Below, piece after piece: positions 55,041 to 64,000 of a stretch of DNA of 64,000 nucleotides (positions are counted from its first letter, which is position 1; each line of letters starts with the position of its first letter). This stretch comes from Sequoia sempervirens (Eukaryota > Streptophyta > Pinopsida > Cupressales > Cupressaceae), in contig VDFB02373365.1 in assembly GCA_007258455.2 (NCBI GenBank), positions 222,114,353 through 222,178,352 of the forward strand. Reading direction: 5' to 3'. A program made the position numbers and the translations under genes. The notes beneath the pieces are model-generated. The model was given only the letters and a program-made list of their open reading frames with translations. It had not been told where the DNA came from and did not search any database.

Positions 55041-57795
55041 TTGCATAGGCCATTGAACAACATCATCATAGTTGAGAACCAACTACAAAGACCTTGGAAG
55101 ATAGGTAGCTTTAGGTTATTTATCCTTTTAAGGAGAAATAGAATAGAAATATTCTATTTAACATTGCTGTGTTACATTGACCATCAACATATATGTCTTG
55201 GACTTAGCCTCTTGATTATGAAGGCCTCCCCTTCAGATGTCATTGATGCTTCTCCATCAGTCACCTGGCTAAAAATTTTCCTCTCTCACATTGTAAGGGA
55301 TTTGATATGTGGTGGAATCATGGTAACAAAGATTATTTAACTATTCACACTCTTATTCTTGAATGAATGAATCTTCTTAGGAAGATGACAAGTCTTTTAC
55401 TTTTGATGTAACTTTGATGTGTCTCTCAGATCCTATTGAGGAACCTCCCACCCTAACCTTATAACTTGATCTTCCCTTGATTTTGAACCAAATATAGACT
55501 ACTCACATGGTGGATGGATACCCTTCACCTCATTGTTCTATGGTTCTCTCTTCATGTGCTAACATGCTCTCTATCCCCCCTACTTCCCCTCATTTTGATA
55601 ATTTGGATGAAAATGTCTCTTGGATTGTTGTAAGGAGGAAAAAATGTCTTCATATATCACTTCCCCAATCTCATGTTTGAGTGTTGGGTGAGAGGCCAAC
55701 CCATTCTAGGCTTGATATTTTCTAAGAAGAAAATCGGGGGTCTCAAAATCTTCAATTCACTTATTTCTATTCTTAACATCTTAGTTACTGTTATTCTTCT
55801 CTTTTGGTTGTGTTGTTTCTGTGTTGCATCTAACCAACTTGGGCCTATTTTTCCTTGCCTTATGGAAGCTTTGTAAAGAGTTAGTGTAGAGAATCTCTAA
55901 TGTCTAATCAACTTGGTGCTACTAGGTATACACACAACTCAGAGGATGAATTCCTAACTAAAAAATTCATCTTTCATAAGAGGTTGCATTTAATTATCAA
56001 CTAGGGACTTGTAAAGTTTAGATAGTGTTGGCACAATATATGCGTTCATAAATCCTCGACACATTTTACATCAATGGAGTATAGGAAAATACACATGTAC
56101 AAAAGACTATAAAATATGGAAAGTGAAATGAATCACTAATTCATAAAATAGGGGAAATAAATATAAATTGTTACCTTATGCTATGGGAATCTAATGCTTA
56201 ATACTATGATTGTCAACTGCTAAAACTAATCCATAGCTAATTCCTCTAGAGTATGAAACGAACATGAAGCTACAAAATTCAATTCAAAACTACAAAATGG
56301 CATTGATAAATTACAACACATGCATATAACTAGAAATTACTAACTAAATTCAACAATGCATCATTTAATCTAACAATAGAAAATGAAGTCGATTAGCAGT
56401 ACCTCAAGTATCCCTTGCTTGATTTTCTTCTTCTATTGTTAATAACTCTCTTGCTTATTTATCAATTCATGATATCAAACTAATTCCCTTTATTGCATAT
56501 AAACACTAAACTCTTACATACAATCCAACAAGAATTTGTTGACGATTTATTATTTAATAACACACATCTATTGCTACTACTAATTATAGATAAACAACTA
56601 ACTATCAATTATCAACTTTATGCAATAGCAAGTATATTTAATCCTTGAAAAAAAATCCCACTATATAGGGTTTGTGAGGAGTTTTATTCTTCTTGAACTG
56701 AAAACAAACTCATAAAGTAACCATCCAATCTCCCTTAAAGATATGAAGAGGACTTAGTCTAAAATATAAAACAATAACTTTAAAGTAGGAGTAGAGAATC
56801 CAAACTAGGATTCTATTCCCAATGGCTTAACTACTATGACAAAGACATGTTCCTAAGAATAATCATTTCATGAATCAATCCTACTAAGAGTAGAATCCTC
56901 ATCCTGGTGGTCTTATTTGGTGAGAAAGAGTTTTAAGTGGTGACTCATGATTGATAAATAAATGATCACCTTCACTTCCTTTTGAAAGTGTCATGTCTTT
57001 GGCCATTTGACTTCTCCTCTACAATTATCTATAGTCCTTATACTGTGATCTAGAAAAACTCTTGCTACGGTTAATAGTCCTTCTTGCTGTAAGGTTTTAG
57101 TCTCATTCCTAAGGCATCCACATTATTAACAATCATAAATAAAACATAGATTCATACTAAATTCCATAGATATTCATGCATTCATACATGCATATAAACA
57201 TAACATATTTTTATTTCCACATACTTAAAACTACTTAAGAGTATATAAAATTCATATAAAATGTATGTAAGGTATCAATAATGTCTTTGAAACTTAGCAG
57301 GAGAAATGATTAAAGCATAAAACAATAAAATGAAAAACTATCCAATAATTCAGGCCATCAGTTAGGACCCTAGTTTCTTGCTTTATTATTTTGTATGATC
57401 TTTTTGTACAAGGGTTTTGGCCCTTTCAAAATCCATGCTTACCTTAATAAAAAACATTGGGCATTGGAAACTCAAGAAAAATTGTTCATGTTGGTTCTTT
57501 CTTTTAGCTCCCTAGTCACATGGGAAAGTACTACTTGTGTTGACTATTATATGGAGTTCTTGTGTTGAGTTTTCAATTACAATTCTTGGTTACATGAAGC
57601 ACTGGATGTTTAACCCTTGGTTGCATGTAGGTTGTGAAAATTATCTTTTGGGGACCTAGAAGCTTCTAGACAATTTGGTTTCTTCATTACATGTGCTTAG
57701 TAATGGTTGTGGAATTGATCTTTTAATGGCCTATATTTCCTAGTGGTAAAAGTAAGAAGTTGGTTCCATGAAGAGGGAAAGTTTAAAAAAAAAAG
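55041..57795. other. No gene; possible LINE remnants
   Basis: At 55610-55880 a frame-shifted stretch reads SWIVVRRKKCLHISLPQSH, which may be the end of a LINE-type ORF1. At 57370-57455 the words TTTTGTATGATC, TGTACAAGGGTTTTGGCCC and TTAATAAAAAA resemble plant LINE 3' tails. Both are weak. The rest shows only AT-rich non-coding sequence. Confidence 0.3.
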
Positions 57796-57799
57796 CCTC

Positions 57800-57990
57800 A
57801 GGAACATGTACGTGTTTTTAAAAAATGGGTACCCGCTTAGGAACAGGCACCGAAGCCTAAATCTGAACACGTACCTGTTATGGTTCAGGTACCCGCTAAA
57901 AAATGGGTACCCATTATAATGGGTACACATTTATTAAACATGTACCAATTTTATAATGAGTACCCATTTCAGAAAGGTATTTTAAAAAAA
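57800..57990. repeat. Cluster of GGTACCC-type motifs
   Basis: The words GGGTACCC, GTACCCGCT, ACACGTACCTG, ATGGGTACCCATT and GAGTACCCATTT recur at least eight times in under 200 bp. This is probably a decayed short tandem repeat. Confidence 0.6.
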
Positions 57991-58309
57991 TTAAATGATT
58001 CTCGCCTCATTTTCTCCTTGAGTTTTGAGGCAAATGAGAGCGACAAAGAGAAATTTGTACGTGTTTCAAGGAACTGTACCACCCCAAATTTCAGCTACCA
58101 CCTCCTCTCATTGAAACGAGTGACCTCAACAACCTCCAAGTTCGTTAAATTCTATATTTTCTGGCTTTATATCTTGCATTTTTTTGTAATTGTAGTTTAG
58201 GGTTTTCTTATTTTTCTTGTAATTAGTTTGTTCATTTTATAGTTTTTAAATTTTATTTGCAAAAAAAAATCAACATAAACCAAAAACCACAAAATCTATA
58301 CCTAACTTA

Positions 58310-58505
58310 ACTAAAACCCTAAACCACACAAATCACAAAATCTAGACTTAGAAACCAAACCCTAAACCCTAAGTTCCACAGAATTTAGACCTAAAAACTA
58401 AAACCCTTAACCCTAAACCCTAAACCACATAACTCTAAACCTTTAACCCTAAACCCTAAACCACAAAACCTAAATCTAAAACTCTAAACCCTAAACCCTA
58501 AAATT
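58310..58505. repeat. Interstitial telomere-like tract (CCCTAAA-type)
   Basis: CCCTAAA occurs about ten times, often as AACCCTAAACCCTAAACC, mixed with CTAAACCACA and AAATCTAGAC words. It is degenerate, not a true telomere, and is flanked by AT-rich sequence. Confidence 0.8.
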
Positions 58506-59959
58506 GATATTTAATTCCTCAAGGATATCAAAAAGTATTAAATATTGAATACAATCCTTTGTATTTCACACATTTTTCTTTTAAGCTTTATTAGATACCC
58601 ATGTAGTTAAGGACAAAATTCCTCTAATTATGAATTCTCTAATTAGGGATTATTCAACTAGAAATTTCAAATCTAAACTTTTTTTTTAAAGATACAATAA
58701 TTTAATTAGTAAAACTCGATCATGTATGTAGAGAAAACTTTTTAATATTATTTATTTAATTCACATAATCTAGCTAGAGGTCATGTACATATTTTTAGGA
58801 ATGAACCAAGTCACAAACTCTAGATCTTATTATAGATTGAACTTAATGCATATCTTCTATTTTCATCTTTCTCATCAACATATCTTTTTATATCCATCTT
58901 CTTCCTCTAATCTTCCTAGAATATTTCCTCTTTCAAATTTTTTAATATTAGATAGGTCCCTTTATTCTCTATTGGAATAGTTAGGTATTCTCAAATCTAA
59001 TTTTGTTTATACTCAAATCATATTAGACATAGATTTATTTACAAAATGTATAGAATAAATTGTGGTGATCTATAACACATTTAAAAACACCTATAATAGA
59101 TTACTGTGATAAGGATCCACCAACTCAAACTTAAAAGTTTTTTCTCATTGGTTAACCTCAGGGAGTTACCTATATTAGCTAGTTTTAGTGTGTAAATTCA
59201 CTAATAACATGCACTTGATATTATCATTTTTAAATATTTAAAGATAGGTGTCTCCAAATTTTACATGGTTTCATACATTACCCCTCTTAGGACCTATAAT
59301 TAAGTAGGTATACTTAATAATTATCACAATTCTTAAATAAATGTCACATCATTCAAACAAGTTATCGAACTATGTATAGTTACAAATAACATGATATAGG
59401 TTCCAACTAACTCTTTGGATTGATATAGGTGTGATAGAAAAATGTGTGTTTTAATTTTTGTCCATGACCTTTTGAAAGTCATAGGTACAATGTAATATTT
59501 TGTTTAAGGCAATTTTTTGATGATGTCTTTAAGAGTTTAGGAAAATTATAAAATTTGAAAGAGATATTTTAGCTTGTGTGGATTGCAATTTCTACATGAT
59601 CTATCACATTCTTTAGGGTTATTAGCAAAAATATGGGATGGAGGGGGGATATTAATAGTATTAGCTCGAGAAGGGAAGTTGGGATTCATATGTTTTTATT
59701 GTTTAATTGATTGTCACATTGGGTACATGATTTTAATTGTATAATTTAATGCATGTTTTAGGGGAGGCTCAAATAGTTTGTATTTTCTATGACATAAATT
59801 AGCCTAAATTCATGTTCTGTATTTTTTAATGTTAAATTGAATATGTCTTTAAATGATTTATTTTGAATTTGTGTGTTCAATGTGATTTTTAGTTCAAATT
59901 ACATGTACATTATTTAATTATTTTTTTGATATTTATATTTTTAATTGTTTAACATGCAG

Positions 59960-62280
59960 TTGCCCTTTCATCATGGAGAAAAATTTACCAGTAGCCGATG
60001 CCTTTACTATAGATGATTTCATACATAGTGACCAGCCTCAAAAACCCTTACATACACCCTCTCCACATCATAACATGCCACTATAAAACCCCACGCCTCC
60101 ACCCTCTCCACCTCCTAACCCCCGACATCCTACAATTGATTAGACTCACTTATGAGAAAAGATAAATACAAATTTAAATATCATTCAAGAAAATATCAAT
60201 TTGATAAAAAAATGAGCCTAGCATTCCCCCCCATCTAGCATGATTTGCATCTTTGATGAAAATTGTTGTTGACTATGTTCCATCCATTGATGCAGATCTA
60301 GATAGTTTCCATTGATGGAGAGAAGAGAGGAGACGATTTTATGTAGATGGACTATCTTATAAAGAGATCTAGGACCTACATATTAGAAGACAAACCATTT
60401 CTCAATATTTCATTAACGCTCATACAAACCAACCAATTCCACCCAATAAAAAATGAATTTCAAGTAAATGGTGTAGGAACTCATAGATAGCTACACATTT
60501 TTGGGACAAATGGTGGATGGTCTTTGATACTCCACCACATGCCAATTGTGATATGACCCTTTATTTATTGAGAAAATTATGGGTTGAGTTTGAGTTGGGT
60601 AAAAAACCCAATTATTTTGATATGTCATTTTAGGGAGTTGTGCATGGAATGCCCCAAAATAGACTAGGATCATGTGTCAATCCTCAATGACGTCCTCTGA
60701 TTCCACCAATTGTTTCTCCTCCATCTCTTGGTATTCTAGCTCCATATCAACACCAGACGATTATGTTGACATTAGGAGCATTGAGTTCTCTCTCAGGAGA
60801 TCTCATTGATTAGATTACCCACATGGTAGCTAAAGTAGGCAATAGAGAGCATGGAGGATATGAGACTAGTCATCCATGCCACGGGCGTACTCAAGAATCC
60901 ACTTCAAATGCACCTATATCAACAGTGGAATCATTTTTGGATTTACTACATTATGACAATCATCCTACATAGGTATGACATCTTTCAAGGCACATTTTAA
61001 TTTGTTTGAAATATGAAAAATTCATGTAAATAATAACATTAAATTATATATAATATTAATTCAAGAAGTGTTCGCTGTAGATGCATGATCATAGAAGGCC
61101 ATCTCAATATGATCATGTTTTTTTTACATCGACAACTGTAGAAGTGGGCACACCTTATGATTAGGTAAATCAATATATATCTTAATTTATGTCCATATCT
61201 AATTTAATTTGAAATTCTACACGTGTGAAATGATATAATGTATCTATGTAGGGAGGTCATGCGATATCCATGAGTGACCAACCACAAGGTGTGGTGAGCA
61301 CTCTTGAGTCATCATCAAATTTTATGCTTGGGCCATCTCTGGTACATGTTTTCAAAATTTATCTAGAAGTTTGAAATTTACATGTGCTTGAAAAATTCAC
61401 TAGATGTACTATGATTATTGTTGGTATATGGAGCCTAATCAGACTCGGAGGTTAAATTTTTCCCCACTCTTATCAGTGCAGTTTCCCCCCAAATTATTTA
61501 ATGGGGTCTAGGGGTAGCGACCCTAGCGCACTCCTTGTTGCGATATAGGGCAGGGTCGATGGGTAGCACCCTCGCGGGGGCTTGGGGGCAGTGCCCCCAA
61601 AACCTCTCACGATTTTTATTATTTTATAAAGGCATCAGGTGCTATTTTTTCTATTGGACAACATAAAAAACCCTAATTTTGTTGACATTGTATTGTAGCA
61701 TTTGCAGTGGTATTGAGTTGCAAGGATTACTAGTTGTAATCGGTTCGATTTACTAGATAATAATATTGGACTCTCTATTGGTGGACATAGCCCAATTTTG
61801 GGTTAACCATGTTAAATATTGTCTCTTGCTATTATTATTTCTATGTTTTTCATTCCTCTGTTTAATCTTTATTTGCATGTAATTGATATTTTCTACATAC
61901 AATTCCTAACAATTATTTTAGGTTTTCAAATTCAAATTAAATTTCAAATTTATATTTAAATTTAAATATTACATGTTTCATATATATATGTACATATATG
62001 CAGGAGTCATGACCATGAGGCCATGTCATTAGAGATCCTAAACTTTACTATATTTCCTATTCAATTAAAATCATTTTTATCACTAATATTTTCTAACCTA
62101 GATTGTTTGCTTTATTTGAATATCCAGGAACTATTATCTCAAACATTTCATCCTCAATCGACAATTATACCACCCATTGAAAAAAATGTGCCAGTATATT
62201 CAAAGGATCAGACAATAATCTATGCATACGGTAATCGGGTCCATCTAGTACATGTGGAACAAAGAGGATACTTGATGTGA
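59960..62280 (+). pseudogene. Unrecognised decayed gene with probable introns
   Basis: A first exon seems to follow ATGCAG at 59959. ATG 59973 gives MEKNLPVADAFTIDDFIHSD and a Pro-rich stretch. After a frameshift one frame (about 60270-60970) has RRRFYVDGLSYKE, HFWDKWWMVFDTPPHANCD, MTLYLLRKLWVEFELGKKPN and PPSLGILAPYQHQTIML, ending before a GTATGACAT donor-like site. Short exons may be 61079-61164 (before GTAAATC) and 61252-61340. A last exon after ATGCAG at about 62002 has SKDQTIIYAYGNRVHLVHVE and stops at 62278-62280. Stops are mostly TAG or TGA. I do not recognise the family. The solo copia LTR at 61419-61911 lies in an intron position. Confidence 0.45.
61419..61911 (+). mobile_element. 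Solo Ty1/copia LTR with target duplication
   Basis: 493 bp, TGTTGGTATATGG to AATTCCTAACA, flanked on both sides by ATTAT (61414-61418 and 61912-61916). It shares its 3' third with the copia-1 LTR (GTGGACATAGCCC, GGGTTAACCATGTTAAAT). It carries a GC-rich hairpin module at 61500-61605. It formed by recombination between the LTRs of a full element, leaving one LTR. Confidence 0.92.
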
Positions 62281-63339
62281 CTGATCGTCCTGATTGATAG
62301 ATAGTTTTATTTTATAGACTATAGATAGTTTTATTTACATATGTGCTACTTGAAATATACACTTCACATGTTATTTCATGTCATTTCACATACATTATAC
62401 ATTATGATTGTGCTTGTGCTTATTTATATGAATTGACTTAATATATTTTTCTAGATACATTTTCATACATGTTTTAAATTCCAAACCATCTTTAGATATA
62501 TCTAGCATTTCATGTGGAATTTAATATACTTTGATCTTAAATGTGCTCACGTATGTATGTTATGTTCATTATGATGATTAGATGCACTCACACACACACA
62601 CACATATATATTATCTACATTTTCAAGAATGCACTATAAATTCTTGTCTAGAATCAAATTGCATCTATTTAGATGTTATTGTTGAATGAAGTTTAGATGT
62701 CTTAAAATGATTAAATTTCAAAGTTCAATAAAATCACATGGTTAGGTGAAAATTTAATACATTCCTTATAGTTTAGATCATATTCATAATAAAGTAAGGG
62801 CCTAATTTTAACTATTTTCCAATTCTAGCAAATGTTCATCACTAAACAAAAATCTATACTTGACATAATGTATAAGATAAAATTGGAACAATATAAAATG
62901 TGATTTATAAGTTCATTGAATTTCATACATTGAAAAAGAAAATAATGTATATAACTATAACATGATGAAACATATGTGCATATAAATACAATTAAAGCTT
63001 ATCCACTTTTAGTTAAAGTACACAAATTGATATTTACATAATTTATATGATGATTTTTTTTTATAGTGACAATCATGGTAGATCGACTTGATGGGAACCT
63101 ACAAAAATAATTAATGTAAGTAAAGTAACTATATGTTTTATGAGTCATTTAACTCTAATTCATGTTAGAAAAGAAAAATTTACTAAAAGTTAGAAAATTG
63201 GAGCATAGAAATTCCTTACAAATTCAAGTGATGTAATGAGTTGGATCTTAGAAAATTGGATCTACTGTATTAATTGTCATGAGTTGTTCAATGCACAAGT
63301 ACTGGCCACCAATGTGGAAGACTTGAAATAAAAATGATT
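62281..63339. other. No gene; AT-rich with (CA)n
   Basis: AT-rich sequence with a (CA)n(TA)n microsatellite at 62589-62610 and no coding signal seen. Confidence 0.6.
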
Positions 63340-64000
63340 AAATATAATTAAGAAATTAATTAAGGGGATGCTCAATGAATGGATTTAAGGGTACACAATC
63401 TAGGATGACTTAAGGGGACCTAAGATGATATGGATTAAAGGGGACCTAAGAGGATAGCTTAAGGGGAGTTAAGAGAATGATTAAGGGGACCTAAGAGGAT
63501 AGGGCTTAAGGGGTCCTAAGAGAATGGCTTAAGGGGAGTTAAGAGAATGAATTAAAGGGATGCAAGAGGTTGGATTAAGGGGACCTAAGAGGATGGCTTA
63601 AGGGGATGATCAATGAATGGATTTAAGGGCACAAAATCTAGGATGACTTAAGGGAACCTAAGAGGATATGGATTAAAGGGGTCCTAAGAGGATGGCTTAA
63701 GGGTAGGTAATAGAATTAATTAAGGGGATGGAAGATGATTACTTAAGGGGACCTAAGAGGATATGGCTTAAAGGGGTCCTAAGAGAATGGATTAAGGGGA
63801 GTTAAGAGAATGACTTAAAGGGATGCAAGAGGGTGGATTAAGGGGACCTAAGAGGATATGACTTAAGAGGATTCAAGAGAATGAATTAAAGGGATGCAAG
63901 AGGGTGGATTAAGATGACCTAAGAGGATATGAATTAAGGGTATGCAAGAGGATGACTCAAGGGGACCTAATAGGATATGGCTTAAAGGGCTCCCAAGAGA
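63340..64000. repeat. TTAAGGGGACCTAAGAGGAT minisatellite, continues past the window
   Basis: Units of about 22-27 bp (GGATTAAGGGGACCTAAGA, GGCTTAAGGGGAGTTAAGA, ATTAAAGGGATGCAAGA) repeat to the last base. A higher-order copy begins AAGGGGATG-TCAATGAATGG at 63362 and again at 63600, a spacing of 238 bp. Confidence 0.9.

Overview
The window looks like non-genic, transposon-filled DNA of a large plant genome. Nearly every protein trace is a decayed retroelement domain: Ty1/copia, Tat-like Ty3/gypsy, a TRIM, LINE-type and plant-mobile-domain fragments. AT-rich flanks, (CCCTAAA)-type motifs and plant-style copia LTRs fit a seed plant. A gymnosperm is my guess, not something the sequence proves. I see no intact host gene and no rRNA or tRNA gene.

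Layout. 1-2235: 3' part of a Ty1/copia element with its 3' LTR. 2635-3762: AT-rich LTR-like repeat. 4200-8050: second, different copia element, 5'-truncated. 8190-9715: decayed plant mobile domain (PMD) gene. 9740-10905: degenerate ATGGATAATG tract. 12600-19800 (minus): Tat-like gypsy element with domain order gag-PR-RT-gRNH-aRNH-INT, its RT split by a tandem TRIM (15266-15796). 20276-35794: complete 15.5-kb gypsy element with a perfect 5-bp target duplication (ATATG) and giant LTRs of about 4.4 kb, one enlarged by a 783-bp inverted-repeat element. 37730-41284 (minus) and 50306-54124 (plus): two further long decayed ORFs of the family carried in those LTRs. 45490-47894: second copy of the AT-rich LTR-like repeat, split by a 1.2-kb solo LTR. 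47970-48400: DUF4283/LINE-like fragment. 58310-58505: telomere-like tract. 59960-62280: unrecognised intron-containing pseudogene invaded by a solo copia LTR (61419-61911). 63340-64000: minisatellite running off the window.

The main discovery candidate is a protein family of about 1,050-1,250 codons present in four copies. Two are the U3 regions of the giant LTRs, so in genomic RNA the ORF would lie downstream of pol, in the env position, and would be duplicated in both LTRs as the MMTV sag gene is. The same element carries a second RNase H between protease and RT, unlike the other gypsy element here, which has it between gRNH and integrase. Most internal stops are TAG/TAA/TGA at positions explainable by C-to-T (or G-to-A) change, as expected for methylated, silenced transposons.
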